A DNA stretch of 45,686 nucleotides from an uncultured Anaerolineae bacterium (lineage in GTDB: Bacteria > Chloroflexota > Anaerolineae > Aggregatilineales > Phototrophicaceae): the NCBI GenBank assembly GCA_934216615.1, contig CAKQCB010000012.1, positions 1 to 45,686 on the forward strand, in the 5' to 3' direction. A model generated the notes under the pieces. The model had not been told where the DNA came from. It was given only the letters and a program-made list of their open reading frames with translations, and did no database searches. Position numbers and translations under genes: made by a program. How positions within the stretch are numbered: position 1 is the first letter of the stretch; every line of letters begins with the position of its first letter. Below, in pieces: positions 15,220 through 23,797 of the stretch.

Positions 15220-17100
15220 ATGTCCTTAGTAAACCGTACCCCTAACGAACTTGACCCGAACCTTCGTCACCACCAATGGCAGGACGAAGAAACGTTGGTG
15301 GACCAGCGTAAACGACTGCCCTACCGCATCCAGCGTTTTTTCAGCCGTTTTTGGTTGTGGCTTCTAATCACAGGCTTCATTCTTCTGGTCTTGCTCAATG
15401 AGGATGTTGCGCGGGCGGTGCGTGGGCCGATCCAGTTCATCCCGTATATCCTCTTTCGCCTGTGTTTGACGGGCAGTTTGATCGGCATGCAGATGCTCGC
15501 CATGTTCTGGTTTTTAAGCCGAACCCGCATGTACACAATCATGCCCGGTCAAGAAGGCGTGAGCTTCAAAGACTATCGCGGTCAACCCGAACTGCTCGAA
15601 CAAGCCCAGCAGATCGTCAAATTGTTGCGGGGCGTGCGCGTCTTTGAAGAAGCAGGGGGTGAACCGCTCAATGGGTTGCTCTTAGAAGGCCCGCCCGGAA
15701 CAGGCAAAACATGGCTTGCTCAAGCGATCAGCACAGAAGCTGGCGTCCCATTCTATTTTGTGGATGCGTCCTCTTTACAAGCCGCGTTTGTCGGCATCGC
15801 CCCGCTGAAAGTGGCGGGGGTTTACCGCCGTGCGCGTAAAGCCGCAAAAGAGTATGGCGCGGCGGTGATCTTCATGGACGAAATTGACTCCATCGGTTCG
15901 CGGGGTGGGGTCAGTCGTGTTGAGAATAACTTCGCCTTGAACGCCAAAGCCCACATCGAAGGGTTGATTATGGGGGGCGGGGGCGCAGGCGGGATGGGGC
16001 TTCTCTCTACCCTGCTCATCGAGATGAGCGGGTTCAGCCTTGAACATGGATGGCGCGCGCGCTGGCGCACATGGTGGTACAAAAAGATTTTACGGCGCAG
16101 CCCGCCCATGTATCACAAACGGGTGTTGACCATCGGCGCAACCAACCGTATTGACGCGCTCGACCCCGCCTTATTACGTCCCGGCCGTTTTGATAAAAAG
16201 ATTCATGTCGGCGTGCCAGATATGGAAGGTCGCCGTGACATCATCGAATATTACCTGTCGAAGATGGCGCATGATGAAACTGTCGATCCTTTAATTTTGG
16301 CGTCCGAAACCAATTACTATTCCCCTGCAGATATCAAATATCTGTTGAATGAATCGCTCCGCTATGCGTTATTCGATGGGCGAACCTACATCACCTATCG
16401 CGATATTCGCCTTGCCCAACCCGAACATGAGATGGGGTTACGCTCACCCATCAAAACGATGAGCGAAGAAGCGCGACGGCGGTTAGCAGCCCATGAAGCG
16501 GGACATGCGATTGCGATCCGCATCTACCGCCCCAATTACCGTATCTCGCGCATCACCATCATTCGCCAAGGACGCGCTTTAGGGCATGTTTGGTCCTACC
16601 CTGCGTTTGAGGAATTTATGACGTTAGGCACTTTTGACCACCTGATGAACCAACTGCGGGTGAGCGTTGCGGGGCGTGCGGGCGAAATCGAATACTGCGG
16701 GGTCGATCAACAAACACTCGGCGTTGGCGGGGATTTTGCCAATGTGCGCGCCGTCCTCAATTTGATGGCAGACGCGGGGATGTTCGGCGTCGTCGGCACG
16801 ATGGGCATGACCTCCAGCAGTGAAGTATCGAGCGAGTTACGCGCACGCATGGAAGAAACCTTCCGCATGGCTTTAGATGAAGTGCGCATGGCTCTGCGTC
16901 TACATCCCGAAATGGGCGAAGCGCTGATCCAACTATTGCTTGAAAAAGAAGAACTGCTCGCCGACGAAGTCGAAGCCTTTTTTGACCAGTATGGTTTGTA
17001 CACGCCCAAAGTCGAGTTGAACCGTGACCGCGCCAAACAAAGCGATGTCGTGATCCATGCCGAAGAAACCACCAATATACAGGGGATCACCCGAGAATAA
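15220..17100 (+). CDS. FtsH-like membrane AAA+ metalloprotease A
   Basis: The 626-residue protein resembles FtsH. Two N-terminal membrane helices (about 44-62 and 73-97) are joined by a loop of only about ten residues, where FtsH has a periplasmic domain. The AAA domain follows: VSFKDYRGQPELLEQA, Walker A GPPGTGKT (157-164), pore segment FVG, Walker B IFMDEID (217-223) and SRH ending in LLRPGRFD with arginine fingers. The peptidase M41 part has H425-E426-A-G-H429 and Asp505 (GVGGDF) as the third zinc ligand, so proteolysis is expected. Odd features are a Trp/Arg-rich insert at about 275-301 (HGWRARWRTWWYKKILRR) and an N-terminal EETLVDxR motif shared with FtsH-like B. Confidence 0.87.
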   Translation: MSLVNRTPNELDPNLRHHQWQDEETLVDQRKRLPYRIQRFFSRFWLWLLITGFILLVLLNEDVARAVRGPIQFIPYILFRLCLTGSLIGMQMLAMFWFLSRTRMYTIMPGQEGVSFKDYRGQPELLEQAQQIVKLLRGVRVFEEAGGEPLNGLLLEGPPGTGKTWLAQAISTEAGVPFYFVDASSLQAAFVGIAPLKVAGVYRRARKAAKEYGAAVIFMDEIDSIGSRGGVSRVENNFALNAKAHIEGLIMGGGGAGGMGLLSTLLIEMSGFSLEHGWRARWRTWWYKKILRRSPPMYHKRVLTIGATNRIDALDPALLRPGRFDKKIHVGVPDMEGRRDIIEYYLSKMAHDETVDPLILASETNYYSPADIKYLLNESLRYALFDGRTYITYRDIRLAQPEHEMGLRSPIKTMSEEARRRLAAHEAGHAIAIRIYRPNYRISRITIIRQGRALGHVWSYPAFEEFMTLGTFDHLMNQLRVSVAGRAGEIEYCGVDQQTLGVGGDFANVRAVLNLMADAGMFGVVGTMGMTSSSEVSSELRARMEETFRMALDEVRMALRLHPEMGEALIQLLLEKEELLADEVEAFFDQYGLYTPKVELNRDRAKQSDVVIHAEETTNIQGITRE

Positions 17101-17106
17101 TCATAT

Positions 17107-19041
17107 ATGCCGAATTTACCTCAAGCCCCTCACACCGATGAAATGCCAACTTACACACGTCAACACCGTGAGTTTCATTATCATTGGCGCTGGAAATTCG
17201 ATTCCCCGCCCGAAAAACTATGGCCTTGGGTGTCCAATACCGACCGTTTTAACCGCGACACCCACCTGCCCACGCTCACCCTTCCGCCAACAGAAGCGAC
17301 CAACGCTATCCCGGGTTATCGCCATTTGAAGTTTCACCGTCTGAATGTGCTCGGCTTAAAAGCCGTGCCTATCGAATGGTATGAAGAACCGTTTGAATGG
17401 GTGAAAGATAAACGCTTTGATGTCATACGCCATTACATCAAAGGCCCTGTCAAAAGTATGCGGGTAGCCTGTGAATTAGAGCCACTTCCTGAAGGCGGAA
17501 CCGCCATGTCCTATCAGGTGTGGATTCGTCCTTCAAGCTGGTTGGGATACCCCGCCGTTGTTTTACAAGTTGGGCTGTTGAGCGCACAAGATTTTAAGCG
17601 CACCTTCAAACAATATGATCGTTGGGTGCAAGCGAACAAAACGCCGGAAGAAGAAACCGTCTCGGTACGGCTCTCGAAACCCGCCGAAATCACGCTGGAA
17701 AAAGGGCGACAACAGTTGCTCGCAAAGAAAATCCCGGCCCCCATCGTCGATGCCCTGCTCACGTTTGTGCGCACCGCCGACACCATGAGCTTGCGCAAAA
17801 TACGCCCTTACGCGCTGGCTGATTTATGGAAATTTTCCCGCCGTGAAACCCTTGATGCCTGCCTGTACGCCACGCGCCTCGGCATCCTCGACTTACGTTG
17901 GGAATTATTATGCCCGCTCTGTCGTGGCGCAAAAGAAGTCACGCGCCAGTTGGGCGACGTCAACACCACCCATCACTGTGATTCTTGTCAGATTGATTAT
18001 GAAATCAACTTTGATTTGAATGTCGAAGTGGTCTTTTCGGTCAACCCAAGTATTCGTCAGGTCGAAACAGAAGCCTATTGCATCGGCGGGCCACAGGTCA
18101 CCCCACACATCGAAATTCAGCAGCAGCTCAGCGCGGGCGAACAACGTCAAGTGATGATCGCGGGTTTGGAAAGTGGACGTTACCGTTTTCGAACCGCTCG
18201 TTTACGGGGCGGGGCGCATTTCATCGTGGATGCAAAACGTACCTTCGGTGACATCACCATCACCGCACAACCGGACGGATGGGCAAACGAAGAACAGAGC
18301 ATCCCGCCGAACGTGGTGTTTTTGCTGAACAATCAAACCGAAGAAACACAGACGTTCATCTTGGAGCGTTTACGCTGGAATGACAACGCCGTGACCGCCG
18401 CCGAAGTGACCAGTTTACAAGTCTTTCGGGATTTGTTTTCGAACCAAATTCTACGCCCTGACATTCAAATGACAGTAGGCAGTTTGACCGTCGTTTTCAC
18501 CGACTTGTTAGGCTCAACCCAAATGTACCGCGACATTGGCGACGCGCCCGCGTTCGGCGTCGTCCTCGACCATTTTGATGTCTTGCGCGACTGTATTGCC
18601 GAAGCGGGGGGCGCAGTGGTCAAAACGATGGGGGATGCGGTGATGGCGGTCTTTCGAGATTCTGCGTCCGCAGTCCAAGCGATGTTAAAAGCGAGACAGA
18701 TTCTCGCTAACCCACCCGTGAATAAGCAGGCTGTCGCTATCAAAATCGGGATTCATCGTGGGACATCGATTGCGGTAACACTCAATGAACGCTTAGATTA
18801 TTTTGGAACCACCGTCAATATCGCGGCGCGCATCTCACATTTTTCAACGGGGGCAGATGTGATTTTGTCACATACCCTGCTCGAAAGCCCTGAAGTCAAC
18901 GCGCTGATCTATCAAAACCCCGCACAGTATCAAGTCACATCCTTCAGCACGCCGATTAAAGGGTTTGGTGAAGATCAGTTTGAGTTATACCGTGTCACCG
19001 ATGTGTTCCTTTCAGAAAAAACTTACGGACATAGCGAATGA
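17107..19041 (+). CDS. Class III adenylate/guanylate cyclase with SRPBCC-like domain and zinc ribbon (DUF5939 type)
   Basis: The 644-residue, apparently soluble protein has an SRPBCC/START-like N-terminal part (about 17-175), then a middle region carrying a zinc ribbon C269-PL-C272...C291-DS-C294, then a beta-rich part. A class III cyclase homology domain follows from about residue 455. All six canonical catalytic positions are visible: metal Asp466 (FTDLLGST) and Asp510 (KTMGDAV), base-selecting Lys506 and Asp564 (DYFGTTVN), and transition-state Asn571 and Arg575 (NIAAR). The Lys/Asp pair favours cAMP as product. The gene starts 6 bases after FtsH-like A and its stop overlaps the start of FtsH-like B by 4 bases. 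The SRPBCC-like domain may sense a hydrophobic ligand (inference). Confidence 0.88.
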   Translation: MPNLPQAPHTDEMPTYTRQHREFHYHWRWKFDSPPEKLWPWVSNTDRFNRDTHLPTLTLPPTEATNAIPGYRHLKFHRLNVLGLKAVPIEWYEEPFEWVKDKRFDVIRHYIKGPVKSMRVACELEPLPEGGTAMSYQVWIRPSSWLGYPAVVLQVGLLSAQDFKRTFKQYDRWVQANKTPEEETVSVRLSKPAEITLEKGRQQLLAKKIPAPIVDALLTFVRTADTMSLRKIRPYALADLWKFSRRETLDACLYATRLGILDLRWELLCPLCRGAKEVTRQLGDVNTTHHCDSCQIDYEINFDLNVEVVFSVNPSIRQVETEAYCIGGPQVTPHIEIQQQLSAGEQRQVMIAGLESGRYRFRTARLRGGAHFIVDAKRTFGDITITAQPDGWANEEQSIPPNVVFLLNNQTEETQTFILERLRWNDNAVTAAEVTSLQVFRDLFSNQILRPDIQMTVGSLTVVFTDLLGSTQMYRDIGDAPAFGVVLDHFDVLRDCIAEAGGAVVKTMGDAVMAVFRDSASAVQAMLKARQILANPPVNKQAVAIKIGIHRGTSIAVTLNERLDYFGTTVNIAARISHFSTGADVILSHTLLESPEVNALIYQNPAQYQVTSFSTPIKGFGEDQFELYRVTDVFLSEKTYGHSE

Positions 19042-20936
19042 GTACAAAACACGCTGCAAAAGAGCCACCGATGATCGACACCCGCGCCCGTTTTGAGTGG
19101 GAAAGCGAAGAAACCTTAGTAGACCGCCGTAATAAACCGCTGGCACGTATCAACCGTTTTTTCCGTGAACGGCGTTGGCTCATTATTCTCGGCATCATCC
19201 TCGTTGCGGCGTTGTTCAACGCGGCGGTGATGCGCGCGGTGATTTCGGTAGGGCAAGCCCTCTTTAGCATCGTCGAAACGGCCTTCACCCCGCCTCAACT
19301 TGGCAACTCATCCTTTTTGCAATTTGTGAGCTTGCTCTTACAAATTGTCATCATCGTGATCTCGTTCCTGTTCCAGTTTGTCATCTTCTTCTGGTTAGGT
19401 GCGCGCACGCGCATGTATACCATCTGGCCCGGGCAGGAAGGGGTCAGTTTTAAAGATTATCGTGGACAACCGGAACTGCTCGAACAAGCCCAACAGATTG
19501 TGTTGCTTCTGCGCGGGGTGCGTCCGTTTGAAAAAGCAGGCGGTGAACCGCTCAATGGTCTGCTTTTAGAAGGCCCACCCGGGACGGGGAAAACGTGGTT
19601 AGCCCAAGCCATCAGCACCGAAGCGGGGGTTCCCTTCTTCTTTGTCGATGCGTCCTCTTTGCAAGGCACATTTATGGGCATGGGCGCAATCAAAGTTTCA
19701 CGCCTGTACGGAAAAGCACGTCGCGCTGCTAAAGATTATGGCGCGGCGGTCATCTTCATGGATGAGATCGACTCCATCGGCGCGCGGGGTGGCGTGCGCA
19801 ACGCACGCGGTGAAGTTCAAGACCCGTTAGGCGGAGGTTCAATGGGTGGAAGCATGGGTTTACTCTCCACCCTCTTGATCGAGATGAGCGGTTTCAGCTT
19901 AGAACATGGATGGCGTGCGCGCTGGCGCACATGGTGGTACAAAACCATTTTGAGGAAGAAACCACCCCAACATCACAAACGGGTGCTGACCATTGGCGCG
20001 ACCAATCGGCTTGAAGCGTTAGACCCCGCGTTGTTACGGCCGGGACGTTTTGATAAAAAATTACGGGTGGACGCGCCGGATATGAGCGGTCGCCATGATA
20101 TTTTTGCGTATTATCTCTCCAAGATGTCGCATGATGAATCCATGCAACCGATGATTCTCGCCAGCGAAACCCCGGGCTATACGCCTGCCGATATCAAATA
20201 TCTGCTGAATGAGTCCTTACGCTATGCCCTCTTTGATGGACGGCGCTACATGACCTATCGCGATTTTCAATTGGCGAAGCCTGAACATGAAATGGGGATG
20301 CGTGCGCCCATCAAACACCAGACGGAAGAAACCCGCCGACGCATCGCTTATCACGAAGCGGGGCATGCCGTTGCTGTACGCTTGTTCCAGAAACACCATC
20401 GTATTGCGCGCATCACGATTATTCGGCAGGGGTCAGCCTATGGGCATGTCTCACACTATCCCGCTAGTGAAGCCTACAGCGGTTTGATGACCAACGTCGA
20501 ATGGATGAACCGCTTACGTGTGGCCGCCGCAGGACGCGCCGCCGAAGTCGAGTTTTGCGGGTTGGGCGAACAGACGTTGGGCGTCGGGGGTGACTTTACC
20601 AGCATCCGTAACATTTTGACCATGATGGCACAAGCGGGGATGTTAGGGCCACTCGGCGGAACGCTTGGTTGGGAAGTGATCAACGGGCGTGTTTCGTCGC
20701 GCATCCCGCCCGAAATGCTCCAAGCGATGGATGAAACCTTCTTGCGCGTGTTGAATGAAACACGCATCGCCCTGCGTGAACATGACGTGATGATCAAAGC
20801 CTTGGTTGACCTTTTGCTCGACAAAGAAGAAATTCTGGCCGACGAAGTCGAGCAATTCTTCAATCAATACGGTTTTGTCACACCCCAAGCGACAATGATT
20901 CAAGAGGGTGTCGAGGTTCCCATCTTGCCCGCCTAA
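19038..20936 (+). CDS. FtsH-like membrane AAA+ metalloprotease B
   Basis: This 632-residue paralog of FtsH-like A starts at an ATGA overlapping the cyclase stop. Its N-terminus repeats the EETLVDxR motif. Membrane helices lie at about 38-57 and 90-118 with a loop of about 30 residues between them. Walker A is GPPGTGKT (179-186), the pore segment is FMGMG, and Walker B is IFMDEID. The Trp/Arg-rich insert HGWRARWRTWWYKTILRKKPP is almost identical to that of A. HEAGH (439-443) and Asp519 (GVGGDF) complete a zinc site. Close similarity with differing pore loops suggests a duplicated pair that may form a hetero-oligomer like the mitochondrial m-AAA proteases; this is inferred. Confidence 0.87.
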   Translation: MSTKHAAKEPPMIDTRARFEWESEETLVDRRNKPLARINRFFRERRWLIILGIILVAALFNAAVMRAVISVGQALFSIVETAFTPPQLGNSSFLQFVSLLLQIVIIVISFLFQFVIFFWLGARTRMYTIWPGQEGVSFKDYRGQPELLEQAQQIVLLLRGVRPFEKAGGEPLNGLLLEGPPGTGKTWLAQAISTEAGVPFFFVDASSLQGTFMGMGAIKVSRLYGKARRAAKDYGAAVIFMDEIDSIGARGGVRNARGEVQDPLGGGSMGGSMGLLSTLLIEMSGFSLEHGWRARWRTWWYKTILRKKPPQHHKRVLTIGATNRLEALDPALLRPGRFDKKLRVDAPDMSGRHDIFAYYLSKMSHDESMQPMILASETPGYTPADIKYLLNESLRYALFDGRRYMTYRDFQLAKPEHEMGMRAPIKHQTEETRRRIAYHEAGHAVAVRLFQKHHRIARITIIRQGSAYGHVSHYPASEAYSGLMTNVEWMNRLRVAAAGRAAEVEFCGLGEQTLGVGGDFTSIRNILTMMAQAGMLGPLGGTLGWEVINGRVSSRIPPEMLQAMDETFLRVLNETRIALREHDVMIKALVDLLLDKEEILADEVEQFFNQYGFVTPQATMIQEGVEVPILPA

Positions 20937-20944
20937 AAAATAAA

Positions 20945-20980
20945 ATGCAGGTGAGCCATCAAGATGAGTCTCACCTGCAT
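20945..20980 (-). terminator. Hairpin after FtsH-like B, U-tract on the minus strand
   Basis: ATGCAGGTGAG (20945-20955) pairs with CTCACCTGCAT (20970-20980), and an inner CATC/GATG extends the stem. On the minus strand the stem is followed by a T-rich run (20934-20944), so it works best as a leftward terminator. It could catch antisense readthrough from the genes at 21731-23733. On the plus strand it may simply end the operon mRNA. Confidence 0.6.
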
Positions 20981-21029
20981 GTCATTCCACAACCTGCCAA
21001 CTTCCGCTTATCCCCTCAGTATTCACAAG

Positions 21030-21083
21030 TTGACCCAAGTCGTGTTAATATATCATGAACGCTATTGAAGCATCATGAAGGCT
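21030..21083 (+). promoter_or_regulatory. Promoter and direct repeats before the duplicated-motif protein
   Basis: TTGACC (21030-21035) and TATCAT (21051-21056) form a promoter candidate with a short 15-base spacer. Two direct copies of ATCATGAAnGCT (21052-21063 and 21072-21083) lie exactly 20 bases apart, two helical turns, and the second overlaps the ribosome-binding site. They could be tandem regulator sites. Confidence 0.35.
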
Positions 21084-21087
21084 CATA

Positions 21088-21804
21088 ATGATTCATTATT
21101 TTTATCGCGGGACATTTGTTGATCTCAGCCAAGATGCGCCGATTCTCAATCTGTCCGAGACGTTAGGGCGTTCGCCCGAAACCTATGCACACTACATCAT
21201 TCGTGAAGATGTGAATGACCCGTGTAAAAATTTCGCAGTGGAAGAAGGGCATACCTACATTCAAATCGCCTTTTTACCCGCACACATCACCGCGACGCCA
21301 CGCGCCTCAATAGAATCTGAAAATGCTGATTTTGAAACCGACGAAGTTGATTACGAAATGGTCTATGAAACGTACAAAGATGGCCCACCACCTAGAGGGG
21401 AAGGCAGATACATTTTGCCTTCAACCCATCCCCTTTTAGGCCCCTACCCTTGGGATGAATCTACCATGCTTCATTTGTTCGATGAGATGGGGAATCATTA
21501 CATTCTGAGCGAAAAAGTGCCGATCCTACTTTTGAGTGAAACGTTGGGGTTATCGCCCGAAGCTTATGCCGATAAACTCGTCATTGATGACATCACTTAC
21601 GATCAAGTGATGGCGCTGTTTAATAACTTAGAATCAGCGTACGAACGTTTTTTGAATTTCTTTTCGCTTCCTCACAACGTCGCCTATACGATGACCGAAA
21701 AAGAGGAAAGAGATTTGAACATCGTGGCGCTTACCACCCGAGGGGGTACAACTCCACAAAATACAGACGCGCAAACGGATCCCCCTCCGCGATCCACCCC
21801 ATGA
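21088..21804 (+). CDS. Uncharacterised protein with an internal duplication
   Basis: I do not recognise this 238-residue protein. It has no signal peptide or membrane helix and is acidic. A segment is repeated: ILNLSETLGRSPETYAHYII (about 19-38) and ILLLSETLGLSPEAYADKLVID (about 150-171), each after a short strand and an aspartate- or glutamate-containing turn. This suggests two copies of a domain of about 100 residues, with a proline/aspartate-rich link between. GAAGG precedes the ATG. The last 74 bases overlap the convergent SH3 gene. Codon usage matches the neighbours, so the frame appears real. Confidence 0.65.
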   Translation: MIHYFYRGTFVDLSQDAPILNLSETLGRSPETYAHYIIREDVNDPCKNFAVEEGHTYIQIAFLPAHITATPRASIESENADFETDEVDYEMVYETYKDGPPPRGEGRYILPSTHPLLGPYPWDESTMLHLFDEMGNHYILSEKVPILLLSETLGLSPEAYADKLVIDDITYDQVMALFNNLESAYERFLNFFSLPHNVAYTMTEKEERDLNIVALTTRGGTTPQNTDAQTDPPPRSTP

Positions 21805-22183
21805 CGGTTTCACCTTCTTCGTCGGTGAACGCGATACGGTACCAAGAATAACGCTCTGTACATTCAGGGCCGTCGATCACAAAAAAGATTTCGTCCACGC
21901 GCAGCGTATGTAAAATGCGGCTGCTCGTTCCCGGCTCGGTACGCACATTCAAAACACGACTATCATCGTTGCTCACACGTCCGCGCTGGTTCAAAATCAA
22001 CCGACTGACTAAGGTATTGGGACAAACAGGGGTTGGGGTGCGTAATTCAACAGGGGTATTGGTAATCAAAGCCAGCGTAGCAGGTTGGGCGACGATACGG
22101 GTAGAACTCGTAGATGCGGTAAAAAATAAGGCGAGTATGATGCTGAGAAGCACCACCCCAACCACCACCAATGCACGCTTCAC
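21731..22183 (-). CDS. Exported SH3b-domain protein
   Basis: The 150-residue product starts with GTG (AAGGAGG lies just upstream) and an N-terminal hydrophobic segment (ALVVVGVVLLSIILALFFTA) acting as signal or anchor. A Thr/Pro-rich link follows, then a bacterial SH3 domain recognised by RVLNVRTEPGTSSRILHTLRVDEIFFVID...WYRIAF...MGWIAEG. Such domains often bind cell-wall or surface glycans. It is 80 bases downstream of the glycosyltransferase gene on the same strand, so the two may be cotranscribed. The 3' end overlaps the convergent gene by 74 bases. Confidence 0.8.
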   Translation of the reverse strand: MKRALVVVGVVLLSIILALFFTASTSSTRIVAQPATLALITNTPVELRTPTPVCPNTLVSRLILNQRGRVSNDDSRVLNVRTEPGTSSRILHTLRVDEIFFVIDGPECTERYSWYRIAFTDEEGETVMGWIAEGDPFARLYFVELYPLGW

Positions 22184-22263
22184 TACGCCTCCTTAAAAGG
22201 TGTTGATGTTCCAACACAACTTCTATGATACCGCGTATCGGGCTTCACTCCATCATGTGAATT

Positions 22264-23733
22264 TCACAAAGATGAGGCGGTGGGCTGTACCACCCGTTCA
22301 ACCCCAGTTTGACGGCGCAACTGCAAATAGTCGCGCACGCCCCATAGGGTCATGATGCTGAACGCCAGCGCATACAATCCCAAATAGGGTAAGTACGCCC
22401 CCCCTAAATGCCATGCAACCACCGCCCCGCCAATGCAATACACCGCCAAGAAACCTTCCCAAAGAATATTGCTATTAAACTTGACTTTATAAATCGAATG
22501 AGAACGTTGTTCCGCATATTTGGGGGTGCGTTTAAATTCTTCTTTACGTTTGCTAAAAAGCCCACTCATGACCGCGCGCGCATTCGTCCATGCCATGCCC
22601 ATACCCATCATCAACAGCGCGGGTAGGGACAAAATACGACGTGTCCAGTCGGTGTACAAATCATATTGGCTGAGGACAAAAATAATCGGCGGGGCGATGC
22701 TCAACAACCCCAACGACCCTAGCGGAATCGTCTGTAATTCCCCGGTGATTAATAACGGCGGGGTGAGCAATAAGAGCAGAATGATCACGGCATGAACCGT
22801 GTATTGGCACAGATGTAATGTCGCCATCACCTTTTGAGCCAGTGACAGGTCAGGGTTACGCCAGATCGGGCCTAAGAGCAGTTTCATGCACTGTGATCCG
22901 CCTTTTGCCCAGCGCGCCTGTTGTTGTTTATACGCGAAAATGTTCGGGGGAAGTTCACCCGGCACCACAACTTCCGGCAGGTACAAGAAACGCCAGCCGA
23001 TCAACTGCGCACGATAGCTCAAGTCAAGGTCTTCGGTGAGCGTATCATCATGCCAACCGCCCGCTTGTTCAATCGTCTTGACGCGCCACACGCCCCCTGT
23101 GCCGTTAAAATTCATCAACCAACCGGCACGGTTACGCGCGGTCTGTTCGACCACAAAATGACCATCCAACGCCAGCGACTGCCCGCGTGTGAGTAAATTA
23201 CTTTCAGAGTTCAAATGTCCCCAGCGGGTTTGCACCATGCCGATGCGCGGTTCCCCTTCTAAGTAAGGGATGATGCGCTTTAAGAAATGTGAGGGAAGCA
23301 CAAAGTCGGCATCAATGACCGCGACGTATTTCACATTCAGCAAGGTGAGGCCGTAAGCCAGCGCCCCCGCTTTAAAGCCTTCGCGGTTTTCACGGCATAC
23401 ATGCTCAATTTGCACGCCCGCTTGTTTCAGACGGGCGACGATCTCGGCAACTTTATCGCGCGTGATGTCGGTCGAGTCATCTAACACTTGGATAAAGAGC
23501 TTATCCGAGGGGTAATCCAATTTCGCGACGGATTCTAATAACCGCTCCACGACATAATATTCATTGTAGATTGGCAGTTGCACCGCAACCGTGGGATACT
23601 CTTTTAATGTTGGGGATTTCAGTTTGATGTGGCGGTAGCGCAAATACGTGAGTAACAATACTACAGACCCAATTGCATAAGCAGTGAGAGCTATAGCACA
23701 AACCATATATATAAATGATAAGACGGTCAGCAT
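22264..23733 (-). CDS. Processive family 2 glycosyltransferase, cellulose/mannan synthase-like
   Basis: The 489-residue integral membrane protein has the catalytic set of processive GT2 enzymes: VQLPIYNEYYVVERLL, LDDSTD, DADF (DxD), TEDLDLSYRAQLIGW and QQQARWAKG (QxxRW). One N-terminal membrane helix and four to five C-terminal helices surround the cytoplasmic domain. It resembles bacterial relatives of the plant CslA/CslC mannan or glucan synthases. The product is probably a beta-linked polysaccharide, but no PilZ domain or accessory bcs-like gene is present. No clear Shine-Dalgarno sequence precedes the ATG. The next gene downstream encodes a possible glycan-binding SH3 protein. Confidence 0.88.
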   Translation of the reverse strand: MLTVLSFIYMVCAIALTAYAIGSVVLLLTYLRYRHIKLKSPTLKEYPTVAVQLPIYNEYYVVERLLESVAKLDYPSDKLFIQVLDDSTDITRDKVAEIVARLKQAGVQIEHVCRENREGFKAGALAYGLTLLNVKYVAVIDADFVLPSHFLKRIIPYLEGEPRIGMVQTRWGHLNSESNLLTRGQSLALDGHFVVEQTARNRAGWLMNFNGTGGVWRVKTIEQAGGWHDDTLTEDLDLSYRAQLIGWRFLYLPEVVVPGELPPNIFAYKQQQARWAKGGSQCMKLLLGPIWRNPDLSLAQKVMATLHLCQYTVHAVIILLLLLTPPLLITGELQTIPLGSLGLLSIAPPIIFVLSQYDLYTDWTRRILSLPALLMMGMGMAWTNARAVMSGLFSKRKEEFKRTPKYAEQRSHSIYKVKFNSNILWEGFLAVYCIGGAVVAWHLGGAYLPYLGLYALAFSIMTLWGVRDYLQLRRQTGVERVVQPTASSL

Positions 23734-23797
23734 ATTGACTCTACATTTTATCTAATTTGCAATTTCATGAAGTGAATACTGTTTGTAATATTGTGGT

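Noticed and set aside
15220..20936. Both proteases as the ordinary housekeeping FtsH
   Set aside because: The outer domain is missing, a Trp/Arg insert is present, and the genes flank a cyclase gene; a normal FtsH is probably encoded elsewhere.
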